This document shows, one piece after another, positions 1 through 8,522 of a stretch of 64,000 nucleotides of DNA; position 1 is the first letter of the stretch, and every line of letters begins with the position of its first letter. The stretch lies in NCBI RefSeq assembly GCF_042681745.1, contig NZ_JBHUGF010000011.1, forward strand, positions 682,001-746,000, read 5' to 3'. A program made the translations under genes and the position numbers. Below the pieces are notes generated by a model. That model did not search any database, was not told the DNA's origin, and was given only the letters and a program-made list of their open reading frames with translations. This stretch comes from Saccharibacillus nicotianae. Lineage in GTDB: Bacteria > Bacillota > Bacilli > Paenibacillales > Paenibacillaceae.

Positions 1-248
1 TGGATACAGATCAAACGAAGATTGATGCAGGTCTACAAAAAATCTTTAAAGATGCTACATCTGTGGATCGTTATGCTAGAGCAGCTGTATTAGCTGTAGC
101 TAAAAAAGGATTTATTAATGGTTCTGCTATTGATGGGGATTCTAAAAAAGGATTCAACTATTCTCCTACTGCAAAAATGCTACGTTCCGATACAGCAGTT
201 ATTTTAGCCAAAGTAATGATCAGTGATAAAAAACTTCCTAAAATGTAA
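1..248 (+). CDS. C-terminal end of an SLH-domain surface protein (5' truncated)
   Basis: An open frame runs in from the window edge (first full codon at base 3) to TAA at 246-248. The 81 visible residues contain an S-layer-homology repeat: FKDATSVDRYARAAVLAVA followed by a KGFINGS segment, then FNYSPTAKMLRSDTAVILAKVM. SLH repeats bind pyruvylated secondary cell-wall polymers and anchor surface proteins of Bacillales. The repeat lies at the very C-terminus and a terminator follows directly. The rest of the protein is outside the window, so its role cannot be named. The S-layer-like gene downstream has no SLH repeat, so the two products may work together at the surface. Confidence 0.8.
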   Translation, partial: DTDQTKIDAGLQKIFKDATSVDRYARAAVLAVAKKGFINGSAIDGDSKKGFNYSPTAKMLRSDTAVILAKVMISDKKLPKM

Positions 249-260
249 TTTGTTACTAGA

Positions 261-289
261 GAGGGCTCTGTTAAGAGCTCTCTTTTTTT
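261..289 (+). terminator. Rho-independent terminator after the SLH gene
   Basis: A 9-bp stem (261-269 with 274-282, one G-U pair) has a GTTA loop and is followed by seven T residues. It lies 12 bases after the stop codon. Confidence 0.85.
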
Positions 290-605
290 GTCTATAAAAA
301 TAATTGTGATAAGAGTGGTTTAAATAGGTTAAAACGTGTTTAGTAGTAATATAGTTACGAAAAAGTATTGTAGGCAAAACTGGCATATCTTCTCAAAGTG
401 TAGTATGATAATCAAGGCTCTGTTTCGCGATATAATATATGTCGCAAAAAAAACAGAAAACTTTTTTTGAAAAACCGCAACTTTTTGAAGAAACCTGCGT
501 CTACATATATGAACCCGATAAAACAAGGCAACATAATTGCTGACAGGTTATTAAATTGAGATTAACTTTTGGAATGTTTAGTCGATCTCAATGTGAAAAA
601 ATGTC
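290..605. other. AT-rich intergenic stretch upstream of the S-layer-like gene
   Basis: No gene is supported here. Minus-strand open frames exist but lack ribosome sites and family features. An 8-bp inverted repeat (555-562 with 585-592, arms ATTGAGAT/ATCTCAAT) could fold in a transcript if a promoter lies further upstream. The stretch also holds two imperfect copies of an AACTTTTT-TGAA motif near 459-487. Long leaders of this kind are common ahead of S-layer genes. Confidence 0.4.
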
Positions 606-634
606 TTTACGGCATCATTGACGCAATGTATAAT
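606..634 (+). promoter_or_regulatory. Candidate sigma-A promoter of the S-layer-like gene
   Basis: TTTACG (606-611) and TATAAT (629-634) are separated by 17 bases. This would start transcription near 641 and give a leader of about 120-195 bases. A TTGACA at 661-666 lacks a good -10 partner. Confidence 0.5.
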
Positions 635-834
635 AACTTCTGTGCACTGCGGTTTTTCGATTGACAAATATTCCGGTTACGATTTTCTGTGATTTTGTCA
701 CAGATATCATCATACAAAAAGGGATTTGCTTTAAACTCGGAGAGGGGGTGTAACGACTGATGAGTGACAAAATCCACAACAAACAAAAAAACAAAAAAAA
801 TGTTTATGATATTCAAGGAGGAGAACAAAAGTTT

Positions 835-3102
835 ATGAAAAAGTCTACTAAAAAAGTATTAAACGTAGCAGCAAGCGCTGCTATGCTAGCAGGTATCGCT
901 CCAGTAGCAGGTATCGTTGCTCCAACAGCTGCACATGCATCTGGTAGTTTTGATGTATACAACGTACCAACGCTAAGCACTGGTTCTGCTAACTCTATCC
1001 AATTGGGACGCGTTAAAGTAAACGTTGATCAATACACTTTGGATGGTACTACTAAAGAATTAACAGTAACATTGCCACAAGGTTTTGAATTCGCTTCTGA
1101 CTTTGAAAATACTACTGCTAATACTGCAGGTGTTAATGGTTTCCAACTAGTTGATACTGGTGGAGCTAACGTTACTGCTAATGTTTACAAAATTGGTACT
1201 AGTAACAAATCTGCTAAAATTGTATTTAATGGTAGTAACGGAACTGATGATACTGGATTGTTCTTGAACTTAAATAACATTAAAGCAACTGGTCCTAACA
1301 CAGGCGATGTTAATTTGACTTTCTCTGCTTCTACTGCAAGCGGCTTGCCAACTGGTAACGTTAAAGTAGCAACAGTAGTATCTTCTGGTCAAGTAGCTCT
1401 TGAAGCTAACGATACACAATCTAGCAGTGACGATTTCAACTTCACGTTGAAAGTAACTGAGTCTGTTGCAGCATCTTTGAAAACTGGTAACGCTTTGAAA
1501 TTCAAATTGCCATCTGGCTTTGAATGGAATGCGGTAGGAACTTTCACTCCTCTATACGGAGATTTGACTTCTGCAGATTTGACTACTTCTGTTGATGGAG
1601 ATACTTTGACTATTGCAGCTACTAATACTGCAGCATTGTCAAGTACAGCTTCTTCTTTCAACTTGGATCTTAGCTTCTCTGTTGAAGACGAAGATAAAGC
1701 TAAAGAAGGCGATATCACTGCAACTGTAAGTGGTAACTCTTCTGCTAATGTTTCTTCATTGGTAGTAGGTTCTTATGGACAATACGGTGGTGGTGTAACT
1801 GTAGCTTCTCCATCTACTGTAATCGCTGGCCAAGATGAGCAACAATTGGGCGACATCGTTGTTAAAGAATCTGTTGCAGGATCTTTCATCGCTGGACGTA
1901 CAGTAACGTTGCAACTTCCTGAAGGTGCTCGTTGGCAGTCTGTTTATGAAGACGGTACTGATGTAACTGGTACTACTGGTTCTATCGATACTGCTAACGG
2001 TTTGGGACAACCAAACATTACTTATACTGGTACTGATGGACGTACATTGCGTATGACTTTCCCTGCTGGTTCTGTAAACAACTCTAACAACAATGCTGGT
2101 TCTATCACATTGAAAGATGTTGAAGTAGCAGTACAACCAGGATTCACTGGTGACTTGAATGTTGCTGTAGCTGGTAGCCAAGGTTTGACTGGTACAGTTA
2201 AAGTAGCAACAGCTACTCCATCTTTGACATTGTCTGCTTCTGACGCAACTTATAGTGCTTCAATCGGTTCTGATAGTGCAAACATCGGTAACTTGACTCT
2301 TAAAGAAGGCGCAGCAGGCGCATTGACTGATGACGACAACGGTTTGGTAGAAGTTCTTCTTCCAGCAGGCGTAACTTTCGGTTCAGTTCCTACTGTATCT
2401 GTAACTTCTGGTGACTTGACTATCCGTAACGTGTCTATCGACACTTACAACAACAGTGCTACTCAAGGCGTATTGCGTTTCTACGTAGACAGCGAAAGTA
2501 CAACTGCTAGTACTATTGCTATCAACGGCGTAAACTTGCGTATTGACCGTACTGTACCACAAGGTAACATTGTTGCTAAAGTACAAGGTGATGCAGCTGC
2601 TAACACTGCTTACCATGGCTTCGGTGATGTTACTCAAACTTGGAAAGATAGCTACCGTTATGCTACACAAGCAACTATCGCTACTATCGGAACACAAGCT
2701 CCAGGTGCTGAAACCAATGCTGTAACAGCTATCTACACAATCGGAAGCACTTCTTACAAAGTAAACGGGGAAACTCGTACTGCTGAAGTTGCTCCTTATG
2801 TAGAAAATGGTCGCACTTACTTGCCAGTTCGTTACGTAGCTGAAGCATTGGGTGTAACTCCTGCAAACATCTTGTTTGACAAAGCAACTTCTATGGTTAC
2901 TTTGATCAAAGGTGACCGCGTAGTTCAATTGAAACTTAAAACTAACCAATTGACTATCAACGGTTCTACAATCAACATGGATGTTAAAGCAGTAACTAAA
3001 GCTAACCGTACTGTATTGCCTATCGCTTGGGTTGGTAAAGCTCTTGACGCTACAGTAATGTACGATGCAGCTGCTAAAACTGTAACTGTAAACAGCAAGT
3101 AA
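835..3102 (+). CDS. S-layer-like secreted protein with C-terminal stalk domain
   Basis: The start is placed at ATG 835, with AAGGAGGAG at 815-823 ahead of it and a classic signal peptide behind it (KKSTKK, a hydrophobic Ala-rich core, then APTAAHA, cleaved near residue 35). The reading frame stays open to an earlier ATG at 760 with its own GGAGAGGGGG site, so two starts may be used. The mature part is about 600 residues of Thr/Ser/Gly-rich beta-strand repeats (motifs like VTLPQGFEF, FKLPSGFEW, LQLPEGARW, VLLPAGVTF) and ends in a copper-amine-oxidase-N stalk domain (GRTYLPVRYVAEALGV near the end, then TVLPIAWVGKALDA). The codons are strongly biased (GGT, GCT, ACT, GTA), as in very highly expressed genes. 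It has no SLH repeat. The role as an abundant surface-layer or wall protein is inferred from repeats, codon bias and neighbours. Confidence 0.75.
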   Translation: MKKSTKKVLNVAASAAMLAGIAPVAGIVAPTAAHASGSFDVYNVPTLSTGSANSIQLGRVKVNVDQYTLDGTTKELTVTLPQGFEFASDFENTTANTAGVNGFQLVDTGGANVTANVYKIGTSNKSAKIVFNGSNGTDDTGLFLNLNNIKATGPNTGDVNLTFSASTASGLPTGNVKVATVVSSGQVALEANDTQSSSDDFNFTLKVTESVAASLKTGNALKFKLPSGFEWNAVGTFTPLYGDLTSADLTTSVDGDTLTIAATNTAALSSTASSFNLDLSFSVEDEDKAKEGDITATVSGNSSANVSSLVVGSYGQYGGGVTVASPSTVIAGQDEQQLGDIVVKESVAGSFIAGRTVTLQLPEGARWQSVYEDGTDVTGTTGSIDTANGLGQPNITYTGTDGRTLRMTFPAGSVNNSNNNAGSITLKDVEVAVQPGFTGDLNVAVAGSQGLTGTVKVATATPSLTLSASDATYSASIGSDSANIGNLTLKEGAAGALTDDDNGLVEVLLPAGVTFGSVPTVSVTSGDLTIRNVSIDTYNNSATQGVLRFYVDSESTTASTIAINGVNLRIDRTVPQGNIVAKVQGDAAANTAYHGFGDVTQTWKDSYRYATQATIATIGTQAPGAETNAVTAIYTIGSTSYKVNGETRTAEVAPYVENGRTYLPVRYVAEALGVTPANILFDKATSMVTLIKGDRVVQLKLKTNQLTINGSTINMDVKAVTKANRTVLPIAWVGKALDATVMYDAAAKTVTVNSK

Positions 3103-3157
3103 TATCTTCTGATATGAACACTGTCATATAGAAAGTATAACTACTTTCGCTTAGGTA

Positions 3158-3191
3158 CCTCGGAGCGGGCAACTGCTCCGGGGTATTTTTG
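3158..3191 (+). terminator. Rho-independent terminator after the S-layer-like gene
   Basis: A 9-bp GC-rich stem (3158-3166 with 3175-3183, one G-U pair) has an 8-base loop and is followed by a T-rich tract. Confidence 0.85.
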
Positions 3192-3229
3192 TTTTATATC
3201 TTTATTTCCTAATTTAAGGAGGACATTAT

Positions 3230-3805
3230 ATGAAAAAATATGCTACATGGTTAATGGCTACTGCTACTATTGGTATAGGTATCTGGGTAGGTAGCTCTTT
3301 TATCACGATTAGTGATGCTAGTAGTCAATTAGGTTCTGCTGATGATCCTGTAGTAACCAAGAGTTATGTAGATCAACAAATCCAAAAGGCCTTAGGGGGA
3401 AGCTCTAGTAGTTCTGTAGGGAATACTAGCAATAACAATAGTAGTTCTAAAAATAACACACCTGCTCCAGTCGCACCTCCTGTATCTACAGCTCCTACTC
3501 CTACAACTCCTTCTGTAACACCTTCTACTACAATGACGACAAAAGTTGTAGAAATTCGTCCTGGTAAAAAGTTAATTGCAGCGGCTGGTACAGAAGTGAT
3601 TGTACGTACAGGGAAAGCGGTCGTATACAGTTCTGATAAAAATGGAATTTTGGATTTGACGGCTGGAAGTGAAATGGGTGGATCGCAAGCTATTCCTAAT
3701 AACCATCTACTTTTATTTCCAAGAGATGGGCGCGGGGTTGAAGTTGCTTTGACTCAAGGATATAATGCTACCGTATTGGTGATTGGGGATTACAAAATTC
3801 AGTAA
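3230..3805 (+). CDS. Small exported/anchored protein of unknown function
   Basis: A 191-residue protein starting with ATG after AAGGAGGAC. It has a short basic start and one hydrophobic segment (about residues 6-27), so it is either a signal peptide or a membrane anchor. Then follow SADDPVVTKSYVDQQIQ, a low-complexity Ser/Asn/Pro/Thr linker (about 57-104), and a compact C-terminal domain (VVEIRPGKKLIAAAGTEVIVR, then a GYNATVLVIGDYK end). The DDPVVTKSYVD motif is familiar from secreted proteins of Paenibacillaceae, but I know no assigned function. The product is exported and its linker suggests it spans the cell wall. A terminator separates it from the S-layer-like gene, so readthrough or a promoter in 3192-3229 must drive it. 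Confidence 0.6.
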   Translation: MKKYATWLMATATIGIGIWVGSSFITISDASSQLGSADDPVVTKSYVDQQIQKALGGSSSSSVGNTSNNNSSSKNNTPAPVAPPVSTAPTPTTPSVTPSTTMTTKVVEIRPGKKLIAAAGTEVIVRTGKAVVYSSDKNGILDLTAGSEMGGSQAIPNNHLLLFPRDGRGVEVALTQGYNATVLVIGDYKIQ

Positions 3806-3982
3806 GCTTGTATTTTCAAAAATTCAGCTCTACATGCAATAGATATATTGATTTTGATATAAGATAGCTAGAAAAAAGTTCACTTAACATCTTGAACTAT
3901 TGTATAAGATCTATTTTATTTACAATAGACTATCTAATCTTTTACGTATAAAAAATATACTTCAGCATCTAGTGATTAGCGT

Positions 3983-4011
3983 TTGACACCTGGTATTAAA
4001 TACGTTAATAT
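3983..4011 (+). promoter_or_regulatory. Sigma-A promoter of metK
   Basis: TTGACA (3983-3988) and TATAAT-like TAATAT (4006-4011) have the ideal 17-base spacing. The start point would be near 4018. The rest of the 3806-3982 interval holds no recognisable feature. Confidence 0.7.
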
Positions 4012-4032
4012 GACTGTTGAGGCTTGTATAGC

Positions 4033-4064
4033 AACCTTTTCCTTATGGAAAGGGTTCATTTTTT
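4033..4064 (+). terminator. Terminator-like hairpin in the metK leader
   Basis: A 10-bp stem (4033-4042 with 4047-4056, one G-U pair) with loop TTAT is followed by CATTTTTTG. It sits only about 15 bases after the predicted start point of the metK promoter, so it is either an attenuator or a terminator of upstream readthrough. GCAACC (4031-4036) in the stem is complementary to GGTTGC near 4096, a possible alternative pairing. Confidence 0.55.
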
Positions 4065-4144
4065 GTGTGGGGACTTTGGCTATATGTTTAAAGTTGGTTG
4101 CACATTGCTGACACCTTAATATCCATATGGGAGGTTGAAAACTC

Positions 4145-5347
4145 TTGTCTACTTTAAAGAGACATTTATTTACATCAGAGTCTGTAACTGAAGGACATCC
4201 AGATAAAATCTGTGATCAAATTTCTGATGCGGTACTGGATGCTTTTTTAGCTAATGATCCCAATGCTCGTGTAGCTTGTGAAGTAGCAGTGGCTACAGGT
4301 TTGGTGTTAGTTATCGGGGAAGTAAGTACAAATTCGGAGTATGTTGATATTCCATCTATCGTAAGAAATACAATCAAGGAAATTGGTTATACACGTGCCA
4401 AGTATGGCTTTGATTATAATACATGTGCTGTACTTACTTCATTAAATGAACAATCTGCTGATATCGCTCAAGGTGTTAACTCTGCCTTAGAAACTCGTGA
4501 TATAGCATTAATGGAGAAAGAAACAGAAAATATTGGTGCAGGTGACCAAGGTTTGATGTTCGGTTTTGCTACGAATGAAACTCCAGAATTGATGCCTTTG
4601 CCTATCGCATTGTCTCACCGTATCGCACGCCGTTTGGCTGAAGTACGTAAAGATGGTACACTGAACTACTTGCGTCCTGATGGTAAAACACAAGTGACTG
4701 TGGAATATGAAGATGGTAAGCCTGTTCGTATTGATGCAATCGTTGTATCGACTCAACATGCTGAAGAAACAACATTGGAGCAAATTCAAGCAGATATTCG
4801 TGAACATGTTATTCTTCCGGTTGTTCCTGCTGAATTGCTTGATGCGGATACTAAATATTTTATTAACCCAACAGGTCGCTTTGTTATTGGTGGACCTCAA
4901 GGTGATGCTGGACTAACTGGACGTAAAATCATCGTAGATACATATGGCGGCTATGCACGTCATGGTGGCGGTGCATTCTCAGGAAAAGATCCAACTAAAG
5001 TAGACCGTTCCGCTGCTTATGCTGCTCGTTATGTAGCTAAAAACTTAGTTGCTGCTGGATTAGCAGATAAATGCGAAATCCAATTGGCTTATGCTATTGG
5101 TGTAGCTAACCCTGTATCGATCAGTGTTGATACGTACGGAACAGGTAAAGTAAGCGAAGAAAAAATGGTAGAATTGGTTCGTAACAATTTTGACTTGCGT
5201 CCTACTGGTATTATTCGTATGCTTGATCTTCGTCGTCCTTTGTACCGTCAAACAGCTGCATACGGACATTTCGGTCGTACAGATGTTGAATTGCCTTGGG
5301 AACAAACCGACAAAGCAGAATTATTAAAAACTCAAGCTGGACTATAA
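4145..5347 (+). CDS. metK: S-adenosylmethionine synthetase
   Basis: The enzyme makes S-adenosylmethionine from ATP and methionine in the cytosol. The 400-residue product has the full family length. It carries the methionine/ATP motif GHPDKICDQISD (from residue 17), GAGDQGLMFG (about 121), and the phosphate-binding GGGAFSGKDPTKVDRS (about 275). The start is TTG at 4145 behind GGGAGGT. The leader does not show the S-box (SAM-I) pattern common for metK in Bacillaceae; instead it holds a strong promoter followed by a terminator-like hairpin. The product supplies the methyl donor, also for the methyltransferase in the phosphonate operon at 38420. Confidence 0.97.
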   Translation: MSTLKRHLFTSESVTEGHPDKICDQISDAVLDAFLANDPNARVACEVAVATGLVLVIGEVSTNSEYVDIPSIVRNTIKEIGYTRAKYGFDYNTCAVLTSLNEQSADIAQGVNSALETRDIALMEKETENIGAGDQGLMFGFATNETPELMPLPIALSHRIARRLAEVRKDGTLNYLRPDGKTQVTVEYEDGKPVRIDAIVVSTQHAEETTLEQIQADIREHVILPVVPAELLDADTKYFINPTGRFVIGGPQGDAGLTGRKIIVDTYGGYARHGGGAFSGKDPTKVDRSAAYAARYVAKNLVAAGLADKCEIQLAYAIGVANPVSISVDTYGTGKVSEEKMVELVRNNFDLRPTGIIRMLDLRRPLYRQTAAYGHFGRTDVELPWEQTDKAELLKTQAGL

Positions 5348-5378
5348 TAGTTTTTATTATCTACAATTATAGTTTGAT

Positions 5379-5420
5379 GAAAGAAGGCAACTCGATTTTT
5401 TTCGGGAAGCCTTCTTTTTT
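5379..5420 (+). terminator. Rho-independent terminator after metK
   Basis: The outer stem AAGAAGGC/GCCTTCTT (5381-5388 with 5409-5416) is extended by an inner 5-bp pairing (5391-5395 with 5402-5406) and runs into a T tract. Confidence 0.8.
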
Positions 5421-5445
5421 ATGCTCTAAACCAATACCATTATTC

Positions 5446-5532
5446 GGAACTGGAACTGGAACTGGAACTGGAACTGGAACTGGAACTGGAACTGGAACTG
5501 GAACTGGAACTGGAACTGGAACTGGAACTGGA
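5446..5532. repeat. Hexanucleotide microsatellite (GGAACT)14
   Basis: GGAACT is repeated 14 times without a mismatch (5446-5529), then GGA. It lies between the metK terminator and the next gene. An open frame crosses it (Gly-Thr repeats) but has no independent start or family features. The rest of the interval, 5533-5779, is AT-rich and holds the unseen promoter of the following gene. The length of such a tract can change by slippage. Confidence 0.95.
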
Positions 5533-5779
5533 GTCTGAGCTCAATTTCAACCTTTAAAAGATAGAGTATTTGATCTACTTTTATAGAATTACAGAAAAAA
5601 ATGATTGGTTTACCGTAACTTTTTGCTTCTATTGTAGTCTATATTCTTATGTGGTGTACTCTGCCAAATTGGCATCTATATCTAATTAACGTTATGATCA
5701 TTAAAGTGGATATCATGATAACGATTATAAAAAATCAATATAATTACAGAATTTTCAACGAATAGGAGCGTTTTAACAT

Positions 5780-8461
5780 ATGACAGGCAAAGCAAAAACG
5801 GCACGCAAATGGATGATTCTCACGATTGCAGGCTCGTTATGGATTCAACCCGTATTACAAATAGGTATTCCTCAGGTCGCTTGGTTGCCTACACATACTG
5901 CAAGTGCAGCTGAGACTACTCAATTGAACGAAAGCTACATAACATCTGGAGCGAAGCTTTTGGAATATCGCTACAAAACAGCTCGTTCTGGAAAAACGGT
6001 TTCTATTTTAGCAGACGTTGTTAAAGTAGATTTGAAAAACCCGTATGTTAATTTGGATGTGATGACAGGTAAAGGCAATCAATTTACGACCAAGCAATCT
6101 GTTGAAGGAATGGCGCAAGAAACCAAAGCAGTTGCCGGCGTAAATGGTGATTATTTTAATACTGCGAGTGAAGGCGTACCGATGGGAGCGCAAGCTTCTG
6201 AAGGTGTATTAATGTCTAGCCCTTCTGAATTAAAAGGAATGTATGCATTTGGTGTGACCAAAGATGGTACACCTATGATTGATCAATTTACATTTCAAGG
6301 TAAAGTGACCGCAGAAGATGGTTCTACATTTGATCTAGCGGGAATCAATCAGGCCTCTTATATGACAGAGCCTGATGGTACTTTCAGCCACTCAAATACA
6401 ATGTATATCTATACTGATGCTTGGAAAGCGATAGAGCGTCCGGCAAATAGTTCAACTACACCGACAGAAGTGCTTGTACAAGGTGGAGTGATCACTCAAA
6501 TATCAGTTAATGCCACTATTCAAAAAGTAGTACCTAAAGGCGCTTATATTTTGCGTACGCATGGTAAAGCTGCTCAATTTGTACAACAACATATGAAAGT
6601 TGGACAAAAAGTAACGACTGATTATAGTTTGCAAGCCAAATCGACAGGCAAATCGATTGATCCAACTACTTTACAAATGATGATTGGTGGTCATACGATT
6701 TTGGTTGATCAAGGTAAACCCAGTTCATTTTCTCGTAGTACTACAGCGATCGGTGGTAATCGTGCACGTACAGCTGTAGGGTACTCCCAAGATGGACGTT
6801 ATGCTTATATTGTTACTGTACAAGACAATGATAATAGTGCAGGGATGTCTTTGTACGAACTACAATCGTTTATGGCTTCAATAGGTGTATGGAAAGGCAT
6901 CAATCTAGATGGTGGAGGTTCTACAACGTTAGTTACACGTCCTTTAGGGAAAACACAAGCGAGTCTAACGTTCCCGACAGAATATGGCGGTAATACTCAA
7001 CGTAGTGTTGTAAACGGGCTAGGAGTGTATACTACAGCCCCACAAGGCAAAGTACAAGGATTTAGTATTAGTGGACCCAAACAATTATTAATCGGGCAAA
7101 CAGCGAAATATGAAGCAAATGGCTACGATACTTATTATAATCCTATCAGTACAGCAGGCATTAATCCTTCTTGGAAAGCTGGAAGCAGTAATATCCAATG
7201 GACAGGTAGCGAATTTAAAGCAACTAAAAATGGTACAGCCAAAATCATTGCTTCTAGTGGTGGAGTTAGTACAAGTATGAATGTAAATATTGTAGGCGCA
7301 GAAGCGATTCAAAATTTAACTACTGCTAGCTCTACAGCTACTTTGCAAGCAGGTACTACAGTCGCTGTTCCAGTAACTGCGACCTTAAAAGACGGCTCCA
7401 GCTTAACTATTTCTCCAGAAACTTTAAAATGGGAATTGGTTGGATTTAAAGGTAGTGTAAAAGATGGACAATTGAATATTTCTTCTGTAAATAGTGGTAC
7501 TACGGTGGGATACGCTATTGCTCGTTACGACGGATTTAGTACAATGATGGTATTAACTACAGGTGGCGGAGCAACGAGTACATGGGAAGATTTTGAAAAT
7601 GTAAATTATGGTATTAGTTTCTTAGGAAATCCTGGTACAGTTAAAGGAACAGCTCAAGTGACGCAGGGAACAGGCGATCATGCCAATTCTAAAGTGTTAC
7701 AATTAACATATGATATGACAGCAGGAACAACTAAAAAATATGCTTATGCTCAGTTTGGCGGTACTGCTGGTAAATCACTTATAGCCGGAACAACAGGTGT
7801 AACAGTAGATGTGTATGGCGATAAGAGTTATAACTGGTTACGCGGTGAAGTAACTGATGCTAGTGGTAAAACGGTATATATTGATTTTGCGAAAAGTATC
7901 AATTGGAGCGGCTGGAAAACATTAAATATCGATCTTTCTGGTTCAGGCATCGCTTATCCGGCTAAATTAAAACGTGTATATGTAGTTAATGTAGCAGAAG
8001 GACAAGACGAGCGTGCAGCTACAGGAATGATCGCTATGGACAATATTCGTCTAACTGGAGCAGCTCAAGCACCAACATATACTACACCAAAAGGTACATT
8101 ATCGATGACAGTGGGTAAAAAGACTTCAACACTAGATGGCAAATCACAATCTATTGATGTTTCTCCAATGCTCAAAAATAATGCAACTTACGTACCGGTA
8201 AAATATATTATGGATGCGTTTGGTGGACAGGCGACCTGGAATGCTAGTAGTCAACGAGTAACTATTTTACGCGCTGGACAATTACTGGATTTAACTGTGA
8301 ATAATAAAGCTTATGTGTCCAATGGTAAGCTTCAAAACTCTACAGTAGCACCTTTAGTCGTATCAGGAAGGACTTTAGTCCCGTTAAGATTGGTGTCAGA
8401 ACAGCTTGGTTTGACTGTAAAATGGGATCAGAAAACCAAGACGGTTAGCATCCAATCGTGA
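5780..8461 (+). CDS. Secreted phosphodiester glycosidase (NAGPA-like) with stalk domain
   Basis: An 893-residue exoprotein with a signal peptide (basic start, hydrophobic core, cleavage near HTASAAE, about residue 44). The first 440 residues form a phosphodiester-glycosidase (NAGPA/DUF2233) domain: AGVNGDYFN, GVPMGAQASEGVLMSS, NRARTAVGYSQDGR, GINLDGGGSTTLV, NGLGVY. This family removes sugar residues linked through phosphodiesters and in Gram-positives is associated with wall polymers or exopolysaccharide. The middle has Ig-like and beta-sandwich regions (about 445-590, and 610-760 starting WEDFENVNYG). The last about 110 residues are a copper-amine-oxidase-N stalk domain (YVPVKYIMDAFGG, RTLVPLRLVSEQLG). 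GGAG lies 8 bases before the ATG. Substrate unknown; wall-polymer trimming is inferred. Confidence 0.8.
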   Translation: MTGKAKTARKWMILTIAGSLWIQPVLQIGIPQVAWLPTHTASAAETTQLNESYITSGAKLLEYRYKTARSGKTVSILADVVKVDLKNPYVNLDVMTGKGNQFTTKQSVEGMAQETKAVAGVNGDYFNTASEGVPMGAQASEGVLMSSPSELKGMYAFGVTKDGTPMIDQFTFQGKVTAEDGSTFDLAGINQASYMTEPDGTFSHSNTMYIYTDAWKAIERPANSSTTPTEVLVQGGVITQISVNATIQKVVPKGAYILRTHGKAAQFVQQHMKVGQKVTTDYSLQAKSTGKSIDPTTLQMMIGGHTILVDQGKPSSFSRSTTAIGGNRARTAVGYSQDGRYAYIVTVQDNDNSAGMSLYELQSFMASIGVWKGINLDGGGSTTLVTRPLGKTQASLTFPTEYGGNTQRSVVNGLGVYTTAPQGKVQGFSISGPKQLLIGQTAKYEANGYDTYYNPISTAGINPSWKAGSSNIQWTGSEFKATKNGTAKIIASSGGVSTSMNVNIVGAEAIQNLTTASSTATLQAGTTVAVPVTATLKDGSSLTISPETLKWELVGFKGSVKDGQLNISSVNSGTTVGYAIARYDGFSTMMVLTTGGGATSTWEDFENVNYGISFLGNPGTVKGTAQVTQGTGDHANSKVLQLTYDMTAGTTKKYAYAQFGGTAGKSLIAGTTGVTVDVYGDKSYNWLRGEVTDASGKTVYIDFAKSINWSGWKTLNIDLSGSGIAYPAKLKRVYVVNVAEGQDERAATGMIAMDNIRLTGAAQAPTYTTPKGTLSMTVGKKTSTLDGKSQSIDVSPMLKNNATYVPVKYIMDAFGGQATWNASSQRVTILRAGQLLDLTVNNKAYVSNGKLQNSTVAPLVVSGRTLVPLRLVSEQLGLTVKWDQKTKTVSIQS

Positions 8462-8465
8462 TAAG

Positions 8466-8496
8466 TTATGATATGATAATACATGCATCATATAAT
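8466..8496 (+). promoter_or_regulatory. Possible promoter of degSU
   Basis: A consensus TATAAT (8491-8496) has only a weak -35 candidate, TTATGA at 8466-8471 (19-base spacing). No terminator is visible after the preceding gene, so readthrough is also possible. Confidence 0.3.
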
Positions 8497-8522
8497 TGAC
8501 TTACAGAAATGGAGAAGATCGA

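Noticed and set aside
329..828. Minus-strand open frames upstream of the S-layer-like gene
   Set aside because: No ribosome sites, unusual hydrophobic/Cys composition without pattern, and one overlaps the S-layer start region.
1389..2949. Several minus-strand open frames (up to 188 codons) inside the S-layer-like gene
   Set aside because: They mirror the strongly biased codons of the plus-strand gene and have no ribosome site or family match.
3806..4144. SAM-I (S-box) riboswitch upstream of metK
   Set aside because: The conserved S-box core and its four-helix pattern are not visible in this leader; only a promoter and a simple terminator-like hairpin are.
5446..5532. CRISPR array
   Set aside because: The units are 6 bases in direct tandem without spacers and there are no cas genes.
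5296..5538. 80-residue open frame ending in Gly-Thr repeats
   Set aside because: It starts inside metK in another frame, crosses the metK terminator and exists because the hexanucleotide repeat has no stop codon.
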